A DNA stretch of 64,000 bases from positions 64,267,414 to 64,331,413 of the forward strand of contig NC_133653.1 in the NCBI RefSeq assembly GCF_009905375.1. Reading direction: 5' to 3'. Positions 1 to 12,555 of this stretch are shown one piece after another. A program made the translations under genes and the position numbers. Under the pieces are notes generated by a model. The model worked only from the letters and a program-made list of their open reading frames with translations. It did no database searches and was not told the origin of the DNA. How positions within the stretch are numbered: the stretch's first letter is position 1; each line of letters begins with the position of its first letter. This stretch comes from Apium graveolens (lineage: Eukaryota; Streptophyta; Magnoliopsida; Apiales; Apiaceae).

Positions 1-189
1 GATAGGACTGGTGTTGGTGATGAGCAGTACAAGCGAGTGACGAGGCGTATGGGGGCCATGCACGATATTTACCGTTGTTTTGATGCAAATTTGACACAAG
101 CTTCGGGCACTATTTTTCGAGCCACTGGTGTCGAGGTTGATTGGCCACCTGATCCTCCACCAGAGGAGGTTGATCTTTCCGATGACTAG
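1..189 (+). pseudogene. C-terminal tail of Athila ORF3 (env-like), first element of the tandem
   Basis: Frame 1 is open from the window edge to a TAG at 187-189, about 62 codons. The tail is proline- and acid-rich (WPPDPPPEE then LSDD), and the same tail occurs at 24863-25049 and, more diverged, at the end of ORF3 in Athila B (PPPDTPPSEGDDDD). Nothing upstream is visible, so the state of the rest of the ORF is unknown. Function of Athila ORF3 is not established; it is called env-like by position only. The assignment to Athila rests on similarity to the two fuller copies in this window. Confidence 0.75.
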
Positions 190-235
190 GTATGCCTAGA
201 ATCCTTATTATTACCTTCAATGAGGATATTGAAAA

Positions 236-1214
236 TGTTAGTCCCTTAACAATATAGCAAGCATTACAGAAGGGGGGTTGAATGGAATTCTTGAACCTTT
301 TCCTTCAAATAAAAATGTTCAACTCGATTATAGATATATTTGTTTTGATTAGCACAATGCGGAATGTAAACTTAATTGAATCAAAACATAAGTAATTAAA
401 AACAAGAGACTTTAAAAACTTTCTGGTGGATTTAAACAATTCCACCAGAGATATATATAATATATCGAGAGGACTCTGTGTCCAGAAATGCTCACAGCTG
501 CTTACAAATGGAACTACTGAGAATATAGGAAATGCTAAGGATTCTGCTTACAAAGATTTCTCTATTTTTATGTTTCTCAGCTATCTCAGTTATTTTTCTA
601 TTTTCTACTCTCTAGGTTTATATAATACCAAGATTACAAAGTCAAAAAGACTGAACAAATATAAAATCTAACAGTCTTAAGCTTTGCTACTTTTCGTCCT
701 CTATTACCCAGTTAATGGGCTTCCACAGTGTGTTTGTATACATCTCGACGGCTGTGTGTCAGCTTTCACTATTCAACTGCTATTTGAATTCTTCATATGA
801 TCATCCGTCGACTTTTAGAACATCCGTTGATGATTTAATTGATCATTCGTTAATGGCTTTGTTAATCATCCGTCGGTAGCTATTTTGGCACTTGACTCTA
901 TATCACTTATGCAGAATTACAAGACATCATTTATGTACAATTAATCAACCTATTCTGCATATCTAGTTAAAGTCAACATGACTTATATGCTACTACAGAT
1001 TCTATACAAAGGTGCACACATAACTGTGCTACAAACTTATTATTACATTAACTACTCACTCGATGGATAATAAGTTAATCATTCGTCGGGACTAAAATGA
1101 GTTATCCGTCGGGACTATAATTCTTATCCGTCGAGTGCTACATAATTTTACTAAGTAAAATCTACTTAGATGTTTTGTTTATGAAATCATCAAGTACACA
1201 ACATATGCACAACA
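236..1214 (-). repeat. 3' LTR of Copia-1
   Basis: The left end starts TGTTAG and the right end is CAACA; it matches 18607-19585 over its full length. On the minus strand a TATA box lies at 617-626. Upstream of it in U3 are copies of the CGACGGAT motif, in groups near 803, 822, 845 and 868, and near 1081, 1104 and 1126 (steps of 19-24 bp). An opposite-strand copy near 1060 can pair with the one near 1081. A C-rich run at the U5 end is shared with the other SIRE-like LTRs in the window. Confidence 0.95.
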
Positions 1215-1227
1215 ATCTCCCCCAATT
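1215..1227 (-). other. polypurine tract of Copia-1
   Basis: On the minus strand the sequence next to the 3' LTR is TTGGGGGAGAT, a typical second-strand primer. The same tract lies next to the LTRs of element D (59211-59224) and relic F (30936-30949). Confidence 0.85.
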
Positions 1228-1401
1228 TTTGTCTACTGGAATTGTAGCCATAAATTAAGAGATACTTAATGATAACAAAACATCCTGAATATATATCTTT
1301 AAAGATAAGTAGATAAAACTGAAAGTGCTTCAATTAATTAAAATGTGCAAGGTTCAGCTCACAGTCAATTCAAGATGCTCCTCTAGCCTGAGCAGATTTT
1401 T

Positions 1402-4400
1402 CTAGTTCCTTGAAGGTCTGGATCTTCTTCTAAGTTTTCTGTTATTTTCTTCAATTTGATTCTGGAGCTGCCTGTGGAATTCTAGTTCATCAGATTCTGA
1501 GAGATCCAGCTTTTCTTGCATTTCCAACAGAGTCTCATTGCTAGAGATACTCAATTGGTCTTCTAATCTGAAGAATCTTCTTACACCCTTGTCATCCATG
1601 AATTCCATCAGCCAGTAGGGCCTTAGATGCACTCTTCTCCCTGTGTATGGGATGATTAGAGTCTTTGGGAGTGCATCTTTAGCTCTAACACTCCTTAGCT
1701 CTTCAATCTTCTTCAATACTAGTCTTCTTGCAGTTACATTGAAGCCAAAGTTTTTCTTGAAGGATGAATAGACTTTAATCAGCACAGCTTGGCTTTCTTG
1801 AAGAATCCTGTGAAGTGGCCACTGAATCTCCCTTCCTCCTTTGTACTTGAAAACCAACCTTTCAGGTAGGTTTCTGTATGCATCAATTGCCCTTACTTCA
1901 TCCAGTTCATCCAGATAAAGATTTAGATCTGAAAATTCTTTGATGTCACACAAGTACAAGTAGTCTCCCCTGTTGACCTTGGGTTGAGCTTTAACTACTG
2001 ACTTGGATTTGAGAGGTGACAGCTTCACTTTCTTGACTGCCCTTGACTTTGTCCTTTTTGGCTTGCTAAGGATTGGTAAGTTGAAGTCAGGAATTGGTAT
2101 TTTATCCCACTCTATTGGCTCATCCTTTGGCACAATAGGTTCACCATGTATGTTCCACCACCCTTATGTCTTCAAATACTACAGAGGGCTTTGATGTTTG
2201 AGTTGTAGCTGGAGTGGAATCCTTAGGAAATTGATCTTCCAATTCCTTGTCAACAATATCCAGTTTCCTTTTTGTTCTTCTAGCCAATTCTTTCTTCCTT
2301 GGGGATTTCTTCCGTTCTTCAATTTTCTTCTTTGATTCAGCAGCTTCAGATGGTTGAGAGGGAATTTGTTGAGAAGAGTTTACAGCCTGTAGCTTGGCCA
2401 AGATAGCAATCTGTTCTTTCTTTTGTTTAGACTTTTTTGCATCTAGAGCAGCTTGCCTCTTTTCCTGCTTTAATCTGGCTTTTTCTTCTTTCTTTGCTTG
2501 AGCAAATTGTGGATGTCCAACTACCACACAAATTTCCTTTCCATTTCTGAATATCTTAGCAATTCTCCTTTTTGAAGCTGAATCACCTGGATCTTTATAG
2601 AAGACAATAGATCTTGACAGAAGCTTCTTTTCATCAGGCTTGGGTGTCTCATACACAGTGTCCATAGGGTTCTTCCAAGATGATTTTGGATAATTTGCCC
2701 TTGGTTTAAGAATTGATTCAGCCTTTGTAGACTTGATGCAGGAAGATTATCCTTTTTCCAGATAGTTCATGCTCATCTCATTCACACTGATTGGCTTGAC
2801 ATGAGAGTGATGGAAGGCTGACTGAACTGGCTCCTTGACTAGTTCAAACTTTTTCTGTATCTCCTCATCAATCTTATTCCAGTTGATCAAACTCAACTTT
2901 CCTTTTTCAGCAACTTTCAAATTTGCTCCTGCTGCTTTAATTAGATCTATACCATCTGCAACTGTTGGCTTGGAGACAGTAATTGAAGGTACAATTACTT
3001 TGCTGATTTGTACTTGAAGTTTCTCCCCCTCAGTTGGTCCTTTCTCCCCCTTACTTGATTCTCTCTCCCCCTTTTTGTTATCATCAAGTTGAGGAGTTAG
3101 GCCTTGTGCTTTAGCCAGTTGCATGAGAAGATTTGTCTGAGTCTGTTGATTTTGAAGAAGGATAGCCACTGAGTTCTCAATAACTTGAACTCTGTTTTCT
3201 AGCTTGGCTAGCTTCTTTTCAGAATCTGATTCTCTCCTCAATCTTAGTAATAGATCTTGCATGGTACCATATGGCATTACTGAATCCAGCTTCTCAGAAT
3301 TGTATGTCTTCAAGTCAGCTATATCTCTTTTTAGTTCATCCACACTCATATTCTGTCTTAAGTGCTGGATCTTCATGAGATGTAGAGAGTCTAGGTGAGC
3401 TTGAAGAATAGCCTTGGTACCACCATCTGAAGTTTCCTGAAGGGCCTTTTGAATAGCCATCACTTGCTTGACCAAAGACACATCAAATTGCCCTGGTGTA
3501 AATTCCTTTGTCCATGCCCATCCAGGTAAATTTAAAGCAGAACTTGGGCCTTCATCTCCCCCTAAGTTCATGCTTCCATCCAAAGAAACAGAGTCATCAT
3601 CATTAGAATTTACTCCAAATTCTTCAGATGGCTCACCAGCTTGAGAAGGCATCCTATTGACAACAGCTTTATCTCTTTGAAGAGATTCTGAGGTGTGTAC
3701 TAAATTCAAAGTCTGTTCTGCCTCCACATTGCCCTGAGCAGACAACAATTGATAGGCTGACACAGGATGAGTAAAAGTGTCAGCATCCAAGGAAATGTTA
3801 TCAATTTCAGCTTTGTAATATTGCTGAAATTGTCTTCCCTTTTCGGCATCATCCACAATCATTGACTCACTAGCAATGGCTGGATCCACCCTTATTTCTC
3901 CTGTACCTGCCTTTATCCCATTATCTCTCTTTTGTTGCATCAGGGTCTCACCCTGGCTCCCCACCCTCACACCCTCACCTTCACCTACTAAGGTGGGACT
4001 CCTCTCACTCACTTTTGCCAATCCTGAAATAATGGATTACTGAGATTCACTCTTATCCTCTCCTTTTGCCTGGGAGCAACCCAGCCTCTCACTCAATGCA
4101 CTCTCCTCTCTCAGTCCTAAGAGTGACTGTATTACCACTAAATCTTATGCACTAGAAATAATTGAAGTTTGAAGTTGTGCAGACACACTCGACGGATAAG
4201 TGATATCCATCGGGTGAGTGGTAAAGCTATCTGACGGATAACTGCTGTTAAGCTTATCCGTCGGGATACAATCACTACTCGACGGATGAGCAATATCCAT
4301 CGAGAGAGTAGAAATGAATGAGGTGGGAAGAGAAACTATTGTTGCCTCTGTGTTGATTGAAGTTATTTGAGGCACATATGTCATAATAGTATCTGAAAGA

Positions 4401-5594
4401 ATTGGCAAGTGAGCCAACAAATCATCTAAAAGATTATGCTCACTTGCACTAGATTTTGGCTTCCCCAACAGAGTTAAAGAAGGGGAATCAGGAATTGAAG
4501 TGTTTATCATATCCACTTCCAGAGAGTTTGTTGGTGAGTATGGTGTTTCAGAGGCTTCTATTATAAGAGATTTTGGCTGTGACTCCACATTTATTGGAGC
4601 CACATCAATCTGAATTTGAGAAAGTGCAGGGACTGTGTCTTTAGCACCAGTTTGCACTGTGTGTGTGCCCTGTGCATCCCCAATTGTTTTGGATTTCTTC
4701 TTTCTTGTGTAAGTTTGGGGTGAGCTTGTGTCCCTAACCCTTTTGGCCTGTGCTCTTGGCTGAGAGCTTTGTTCAATAGCCACATCCTTTTGGGAGGATG
4801 CAGCTAGAAGTGAGCTTTTGTCCTTTTTAAGCACTGCAGTTTGTTGGGAAACTGCAGTGTGGCTAGGCTGGGATTCACTCAACTCTCCAACCTTATCCTT
4901 GGGGTTTCTTTGATGTTCACCCCTTCCCTCACCTAACTGACCCTCCTTCACACTCCCCTCTTTGGCTTTGGTAGATTTTTCAACTGGTACCTTTTGAGAG
5001 ATACCAGAGGGGGTTTTCTTTGACTTGGATTTGGAAATCATAGTTGTTTTGGCAGCTTTGGTAGGCAACTGTTTGGTCATTGTCACAGTTGCCATAGCTA
5101 CTCCTGAACTCAAAGAAATTGAGGAGATTGGAATAGTTGAGGGTATGGATGAACTTACCTCACTTACCTGAGGTGTCTGCATTATAGGGAAGTAGAACAT
5201 TGGCACATTCCTATGATGATTGGCTCTGTTCAAATCTGCAATGATTCTTCTCTCTTGAACCCAACAAGCTAATTTGTTGTTTGGGTTCTCAAGTACAATC
5301 TCTTGACAAAGATGGTTAGCCAACAGCATAAAAAATCTAGCATAATATACATTCTTTCCCCTTTTGGCTAACTCACCTAGTTTAAAACCTAACTCATACA
5401 AGACAAGGTCACTGAATTTGTAAAATTTATCTGTAACTAGCATGTATAGCATGTTAAGCATGGAAATGTTCACAGAATCAAAATTATTGATTTTTCCAGA
5501 GAAAACTTTAGTCACAACATCACGCATGAAACTCCATTCCTTCCTAAGACCTAATCTTCTAATATCACTAAGCTTAGTAGTAGAAAGTGCATAA
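1402..5594 (-). pseudogene. extra ORF after pol (aORF/env-like position), main part, Copia-1
   Basis: Read on the minus strand this continues the N-terminal part at 12084-12471, which was cut off by Copia-2. Open stretches are 5527-4145, 4021-2747, 2665-2141 and 2133-1402, separated by stops or shifts that differ from those in the copies at 59399-63894 and 27897-30777. The ancestor was therefore probably one ORF of about 1,500 codons. The first part is Ser/Thr-rich with Lys-rich patches; the middle contains predicted coiled coil; then comes a very basic helix rich in KKEEKARLKQEKR-type sequence; the C-terminal part is well conserved between copies (for example RLVLKKIEELRS and IPYTG). I recognise no catalytic motif. 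SIRE elements are known to carry an env-like ORF here; the function is unknown. Confidence 0.8.
4186..4302. repeat. three inverted pairs of the CGACGGAT motif inside the extra ORF
   Basis: Three successive pairs, each a forward motif followed by its inverted copy, lie at about 4188-4213, 4229-4257 and 4278-4302. The middle pair gives a perfect 9-bp stem (GACGGATAA with TTATCCGTC). The same three pairs lie at 62134-62250 in element D and, in CAACGGAT form, at 27988-28095 in relic F. Confidence 0.8.
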
Positions 5595-6674
5595 TGTTGG
5601 GAACCACGGACTTGGGGTGTTACTACGTTTTACGATAAAGATTACGAAAAGAAGATTACCTTGTTAATGGTTGATTCCACGCTCTTCTATTGTATTCCCA
5701 AATTCCCTTGAGCGAAGTGTGGCCTCCGTCTTCTCAAGTTATCCTCTCTTCTTGCTCCTTGGTGGCTACAATATGTTTTCACACAATTGCCAAGCAAGAA
5801 GAGAATAAGAATATATATAGGCTACAATAGGGACCATGGATAATTAGGTTGTGCCTTCTAATTACATCTTGAGCCTAGCCTAATGTAATTAAATATTAAT
5901 TCAATCCACTAAAGAATTAATATTTGCACTACCTTTCCTAATACCGTAATTTAATTAATTTGGTTCCAATATTATTTGCTTATTAAATTCCCCATGTTTA
6001 AAATATCATATGTCCATTAATTAAATAAATTACTGATAATTTATTTAATTAATATCTTTTATCCCTGATCATCCACTCAACCTTTATTTAATTATGCCAG
6101 AATAAATTCCACCTGCAGGGTTTCACATAATTAAATCTTTTTGAGCTTTCAAGGGGACATCATTAACCCGAATATTATCAGGACATGGATTCCTTCAATA
6201 AATAATATCTACCATGTATATAATTCCATCACCCAAAATATAATGATATAATTCAAAAGAATTATTTCATATATAAATCAAAGCATGTAAATAATATACA
6301 CGTGTCAATTACTATTTCCGGATTAAGAACCTAAGCATTAATAATAACATAAAATCTTAGTTCTCCTTCTTAATCAGTCCTAAGGGAACAATTCTAAATT
6401 TGATCATGTTCAATATACACAAAGTATACTAGCATTATTTATTAGTCAATATAAACTAATCTAAATAATACTACAGCCATACCAGTGGATTGTCCAATAC
6501 CACCTATGCTGTGAACCTTATTTATATAACCGTATTTAACAATCTAATATTCTGTATCCCATTTGATACTAGATTGTTCACAATATATAATATTAGACAA
6601 CATGTAAACATTCAAATGATTCTCAATTAAACTGGCCAGAAATAAATGTATATACTTCAAATAAATATTTTCAG
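5595..6674 (-). repeat. 3' LTR of Copia-2, missing its first 12 bp
   Basis: It matches 10987-12066 with no length change, then breaks off at TTTTCAG and continues directly into RT coding sequence. The TATA box on the minus strand is near 5808-5822. Confidence 0.9.
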
Positions 6675-7292
6675 ATCAAATCCATATGACTGGACTGCCT
6701 GATCAAAACGAATATTCCAGTCTCTAGAAGCTTGTTTAAGTCCATAAATAGACCTCTTAAGCTTACATACCAGATGCTCTTGGCCTTCCTTAATGAATCC
6801 TTTTGGTTGCTGCATATAGATGGTTTCTTGAAGACTTCCATTAAGAAAAGCTGTCTTGACATCCATTTGCCAAATCTCATAATCGAGATGAGCTGCTATA
6901 GATAAAAGAATACGGATTGACTTAAGCATGACTACCGGTGAAAAGGTTTCCTCATAATCGATACCTTCTTTCTGAGTATACCCTTTCGCAACAAGTCTTG
7001 CTTTCCAGGCTTTCACCTTTTTATCTAATCCCCTCTTTTTCTTGTAGATCCACTTACATCCAATAGGTTTTATACCTTTGGGTGGTTCCACGAGCTCCCA
7101 AACCTGATTAGAATACATTGATTCTATCTCAGATTCCATCGCCTTTTGCCAAAGATCTGCATCTTTGTCTTGTACTGCCTCTTCGTATGTACAGGGATCA
7201 TCATCAAGTTCACCAGAGACCAAGTCTGAAGACTCTCCCAAAAACATGAATCTATCAGGCTGTTGAACAACCCTCCCACTACGACGAGGCAC
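6675..7292 (-). pseudogene. Copia-2 reverse transcriptase, N-terminal half
   Basis: The minus-strand translation shows the standard Copia RT start: a linker with [41 protein letters not shown], then the palm segment [11 protein letters not shown] (first catalytic Asp) and [16 protein letters not shown]. It ends abruptly at QSYGFD, where the deletion joins it to the LTR. The YVDD motif, the RT thumb and all of RNase H are missing, so the element cannot reverse transcribe itself. Stops separate it from the integrase fragment upstream. Confidence 0.9.
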
Positions 7293-7490
7293 TGGTGCGG
7301 TATTAGTGACAGGTTGTACATTATGTTATGGTTGTTCTACTTGTACTACAGCTTCATGGGTATTATTTGTCCCTCCCACTAGTTCCTCTAAAACGACACT
7401 ACTCATGGGTTTATGATTCATTATATATTCCTCCTCTAAGAATCTTGCATTGGTGCTAACAATGACATCCCGATTTTTCGGACTATAAAA

Positions 7491-8730
7491 TTAATATCCT
7501 TTCGTTCCCATGGGGTAGCCTACAAACAACCTTACTTCTGTACGAGATTCTAACTTAGTCGCGTTCTTGTTCAGCACATGTGCTGGACAACCCCATATTC
7601 GAATATGTCTTAGACTCGGTTTACCCCTGGTCCACAATTCTAAGGGGGTTTTAGGAACCGACTTAGAAGGTACTGAGTTCAGAAGATAAGCTGTTGTCTC
7701 TAAGGCATGTCCCCAAAATGACTTGGGTAAATCCGAATAACTCATCATCGATCTAACACTCTTTAAAAGAGTCCGGTTCCTTCCCTCTGCTACACCGTTC
7801 TGCTGGGGTGTGGCGGGTGCATTTAACTGGGATTCTATCCCATTTTCTGATAAATATTCCCTTAATTCTCCAAGCAAGTATTCGCCACCACGATCTGATC
7901 GTAGTGACTTGATACTTTTATTAAGTCGCTTCTCCGTTTTAGCTTTGTACTCTTTGAACTTATCAAAGCACTCAGACTTACGGTGCAACAAATAAACGTA
8001 CCCATATCTAGAATAATCATCAATAAAAGTGACGAAATATTTATAACCACCTCTTGCTTGGATATTCATGGGTCCACATAAATCAGAGTGAACCAATTCT
8101 AACAGTTGTTTGGCTCTATTCCCTTTTGCCTTGAAAGGCCTATTAGTCATTTTACCTTCCAAGCAGGATTCACAAACTTGTAATGGCTCCACTGCCAATG
8201 AGCTTAAAGGCCCGTCTACTACTAGTCTTTGAATCCTCCTCAAGTTAATATGACTTAATCTCAAGTGCCAAAGATATGTTTGGTTCAAACTAGAAGGTTC
8301 CTTTCTTTTAGTAGAGTTAGAAGATGTGTTGTTCAATTCCCTAAATTGCAGTTGCAGTGCAGGTTGACTAGGATTAATTATATACAAATTGTCTTGCAAT
8401 GTACCAGAACATATAATTTGTTTATTCATCATAATAGAAACATTACGATCCAAACAAACATTATAACCATCCAAAGCAAGTTTAGAAACCGAAATTAAAT
8501 TCTTTCTAAAAGAAGGTACATAAAGACAATTGTTCAAAACCAAAATCCTATCACAACCAAAAGATAAATGAATAACTCCTACTGCAACTACTGCTACTTT
8601 TGTAGCATCTCCCATGAACACGTATATCTCACCATCTCTAAGCATTCTGGATAGTTGGAACCCCTGCATAGAATTACAAACATGATCAGTGGCTCCTGTA
8701 TCTACACACCAAGTGCTCGTAGATATAGCC
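7491..8730 (-). pseudogene. Copia-2 protease and integrase
   Basis: Upstream of the first internal Met the translation reads [14 protein letters not shown], a Copia aspartic protease active site (DTGA). After the protease come the pre-integrase zinc-binding segment (LSHINLRRI ... CESCLEGK) and the rve integrase core, with Asp in HSDLCGP, Asp in SDRGGEY and Glu in AEGRNRTLL. The integrase end ([13 protein letters not shown]) is followed by a stop. The 5' end is in frame with gag only across a damaged stretch. Confidence 0.88.
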
Positions 8731-8760
8731 GCTATAAATGTTTCTGTAACGGAGAAAGAG

Positions 8761-9616
8761 ACATACCAGTATTGTTTGTCTTCTTAGGAAGAGGACAATC
8801 CTATTTCCAGTGACCTGACTGTTTGCATCTGAAGCACTTTCCCTTAGGCTTTTTCACACCACCCTGAACTCCCACTGCCTTCACAGCTTTCTGTGTCTGA
8901 GCCTTTTTCTTCTTCTTAATACCTTTCGGCTTAGAGGAAGAACCTTTCTCAGCCACATTCACTTGAACACTCTGTCGAAATAATCCTTCAGCTGCCTAAA
9001 GTTCTGTCAGCAGTTCCGTGAGACTATACTGCCTCTTATTCATGTTGTAATTCAAGCGGAACTGCTCAAAACTCTTGGACAAGCTCATAAGGATAATGTC
9101 AATCTGGGTTTCCCCGTCAAGTTCAGCACCAAGGATCTCTATCTCATTCAGATGCGACATCATCTTGAGAACATGATCCCTTACAGGTGTGCCTTCAGCC
9201 TTCTGAGTGTTCATTAAAGCCTTCATGGCTACTTGCCTAGCAGCCCTATTCTGATCTCCAAAAAGTTCCTTGAGATTAAAGAGCATATCTGAAGCAGTGG
9301 CCATAGACTGATGCTGATGCTGCAAAACACCCGACATTGCTGCCAGAATGTAACATCGTGACATCTCATCAGCCTTAATCCACCATTTATAATATTCTTT
9401 CTCATCTTCAGGAGCATCAGCAGCAGGCTGTTCAGGCTTGGGTTCATAAGTGCAAAACTTGTACTCCTCAGCAATCAACACAATGTCCAAATTTCGTTTC
9501 CATTCAATATAGTTAGGTCCGGTAAGTTTGTTATCCTTAAGTATGGTGAATAGTGGATTAAAGCCCATTTTATCCTGAGAATCATGCATAAAAACATCAC
9601 ATAAATAAGGGTGCAT
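8761..9616 (-). pseudogene. Copia-2 gag
   Basis: The open part (9616-8996) is a UBN2-type Copia Gag: LTGPNYIEWKRNLDIVL near the N-terminus, an acidic insert, then QSLSKSFEQF-like capsid helices and YSLTELLTEL. A stop follows, then a Lys-rich linker and a zinc knuckle at about 8790-8850 (CFRC ... GHWK-stop-DCP). The stop inside the knuckle is TAG where CAG or CGG is expected. Confidence 0.85.
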
Positions 9617-10970
9617 TAATTATTAAGAGCTATTGATTCCTCTAACAATTATTTAAAATTAAATGCACTAACATCTAAACACCATAAGTTTCTGGTACGC
9701 CACGATGTGTGACATGTATACCACCTAATTTTGTTTAAATGTTACTTCGGTCCTATTACTAAACAATATGCCACATTGGGGTGGACTATATTATTTTTTA
9801 TAGCTAAGTGTATACAATCATCAAATCTTAAATTATTCGAAATCTATGGAACTTGGTACGCCATGGGTGGCGTGTATACCTTCCAATATTCGTAATTTTT
9901 CCTTGAATAGAATACTTCAATTCAATATTCATCAATGGTTTGATTTCCAGGTAGTGGAGGAGTCACATCGGTCTCGCTTAAAACCCACAGCCTTACAAGT
10001 TCGATGAACCCGTTTTTGACAAAATCGCCCCAAATCAGAAATAAAGAAAATCCGTATTTATTCCTTTTAAAATATTAATTTAAGAAGTTTGTTCTAGTAA
10101 TTTCTATAACATTCTAGACACCATAAATTACATGCCACGATGGGTGACGTATATATAATTTATATTCGTCTTTATGTTAAATTACCTACAACCAATAATG
10201 GAGACCATGGGATTTAATTTCATATTAATTCCCTCTCCCACTTAGAATTTTTTTATTAAAATTGAGGAATTTTAAAATTAAATGGGGCCCTATGTTGTTA
10301 TAATTATGTCTAAACATGCATTCAAAATACACACATAATTTTAGCAACATATAACATTTAATTAAAGCAATAAATAAAATTTATGTCCATGTCGTCCTAA
10401 TTAAGTTAAACATGCAATTTTAAAAGAATTACACACATAATTAACGACACACATAATCAATAAATTAAAGCAATAATTAAAATTTAATGGAAAAAATTAA
10501 AATAAATTTTCCACTATTATGACCCTTGAAAAAAAATCCAGCTCTCCAAAAAAATCTGCCCCAAGCGCGCCCCGACGCCCCCAGCAGCCCTAGTAGCCCC
10601 AACAGCCCCATGTAATCGCACAGCGGAACAAAAAAAATCAACCGGAATTGATTTCCGATCGCACATAACTTGTTACAAAATACCCGGAACAATTACAAAA
10701 AAATAGATCTAATACAAAACTAATTTTGTAAAATTTATTCTAACACGATCAACCCTCGTGTAAATTACAACCATGATTAAACCACGTGGAAACCAAAACA
10801 AAAATTAACCACGATTAAACCACGTGGGATCCAAACACATAATTAAAATATACATGGCCATAATAGTGGATTAACAACCTGCATCAAAACCAATACAAGC
10901 AAAACAATATATACACGCATATATAATTACGACATGGACATTATATCATAAAACGTAGAACCCATTACCA
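9617..10970 (-). other. long 5' leader of Copia-2
   Basis: About 1.35 kb without a credible ORF. It holds three diverged copies of a short repeat containing GCCAcgatGgGTGaCGTgTATA (9696-9720, 9857-9880 and about 10132-10155). It also has a GC-rich stretch at 10555-10612 and two CCACGTGG sites near 10793 and 10821. Confidence 0.6.
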
Positions 10971-10984
10971 GGCTTTTGATACCA
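10971..10984 (-). other. primer-binding site of Copia-2 (initiator-Met tRNA)
   Basis: Minus strand reads TGGTATCAAAAGCC two bases after the LTR end, complementary to the 3' end of plant initiator tRNA-Met over its first bases. Confidence 0.85.
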
Positions 10985-10986
10985 AT

Positions 10987-12078
10987 TGTTGGGAACCACG
11001 GACTTGGGGTGTTACTACGTTTTACGATAAAGATTACGAAAAGAAGATTACCTTGTTAATGGTTGATTCCACGCTCTTCTATTGTATTCCCAAATTCCCT
11101 TGAGCGAAGTGTGGCCTCCGTCTTCTCAAGTTATCCTCTCTTCTTGCTCCTTGGTGGCTACAATATGTTTTCACACAATTGCCAAGCAAGAAGAGAATAA
11201 GAATATATATAGGCTACAATAGGGACCATGGATAATTAGGTTGGGCCTTCTAATTATATCTTGAGCCTAGCCCAATGTAATTAAATATTAATTCAATCCA
11301 CTAAAGAATTAATATTTGCACTACCTTTCCTAATACCGTAATTTAATTAATTCGGTTCCAATATTATTTGCTTATTAAATTCCCCATGTTTAAAATATCA
11401 TATGTCCATTAATTAAATAAATTACTGATAATTTATTTAATTAATATCTTTTATCCTTGATCATCCACTCAACCTTTATTTAATTATGCCAGAATAAATT
11501 CCACCTGCAGGGTTTCACATAATTAAATCTTTTTGAGCTTTCAAGGGGACATCATTAACCCGAATATTATCAGGACTTGGATTCCTTCAATAAATAATAT
11601 CCACCATGTATATAATTCCATCACCCAAAATATAATGATATAATTCAAAAGAATTATTTCATATATAAATCAAAGCATGTAAATAATATACACGTGTCAA
11701 TTACTATTTCCGGATTAAGAACCTAAGCATTAATAATAACATAGAATCTTAGTTCTCCTTCTTAATCAGTATTAAGGGAACAATTCTAAATTTGATCATG
11801 TTCAATATACACAAAGTATACTAGCATTATTTATTAGTCAATATAAACTAATCTAAATAATACTACAGCCATACCAGTGGATTGTCCAACACCACCTGTG
11901 CTGTGAACCTTATTTATATAACCGTATTTAACAATCTAATATTATGTATCCCATTTGATACTAGATTGTTCACAATATATAATATTAGACAACATGTAAA
12001 CATTCAAATGATTCTCAATTAAACTGGCCAGAAATAAATGTATATACTTCAAATAAATATTTTCAGTATACACTAACA
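10987..12078 (-). repeat. 5' LTR of Copia-2
   Basis: 1092 bp, TGTTGGG to ACTAACA, followed by the CATAA duplication at 12079-12083. TATA box on the minus strand near 11200-11214. Confidence 0.95.
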
Positions 12079-12083
12079 CATAA

Positions 12084-12471
12084 TGCATGGAATTAAGCAT
12101 ATTGATGATATCAGTGTCAGTGTGTGGTGAAGTTACATTATCATCAGGAATTTTGAAACATGCTTTTATCACATCACTATTGATACAGAACTCATTACCT
12201 TTGATAGTTAGAGTGATGGTTTTGTCAGTAGAGTTGTAGATTGCAGAGGTCCACATCTCTTCAACAGCTTCACAGAAAATTGTGGGTGATTCAAGTGTGG
12301 CATAACTTAACTTGCAGTTCTTCACAAAGTCCACCATCTTGTGATAGTCTTCTGATTGCTGAATACCCTTATTGACCAAAGCAGTGAAGTTGTTCTTCTC
12401 GTAAATGAACCCAGTCTGAGACATAATCTCTACTACAGGTGCCATTGTTAGAGAATGAAAGCTTGAAGAGA
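12084..12471 (-). pseudogene. N-terminal part of the Copia-1 extra ORF
   Basis: I place the start at the ATG of MAPVVEIMSQTG (12471) because the same start occurs in element D (63894), although the frame is open further upstream. The first 130 residues include a segment (CEAVEEMWTSAIYN ... KGNEFCINSDVIKACFKIP) that resembles, in layout, the domain found in Athila ORF3 (VVGEFYANTK ... RGLTVDYQPEAIHHVIG). The ORF is interrupted by Copia-2 after NMLNSMHY and resumes at 5594. What the protein does is unknown. Confidence 0.8.
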
Positions 12472-12555
12472 AAGAGGATATTTGCTTGAGAGAGAATAAA
12501 ATAAAAGCAGTTGAATTTGAGAATGATAAAAGAAAATAATTGGAATGAAATAAGC

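Larger units (their letters stand above)
5590..12083 (-). mobile_element. Copia-2: nested Ty1/Copia element with CATAA duplication and internal deletion
   Basis: LTRs start TGTTGGG. The right LTR (10987-12078) ends ACTAACA; the left copy (5595-6674) stops 12 bp short because a deletion joined it to the middle of the RT gene. CATAA flanks both sides (5590-5594 and 12079-12083). Rejoining the flanks restores the extra ORF of Copia-1. Minus-strand order is LTR, Met-tRNA primer site, leader, gag, protease-integrase, half an RT. The LTRs differ at about 13 of 1080 positions by hand count (1.2 percent), so it is younger than its host, as nesting requires. Confidence 0.95.
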
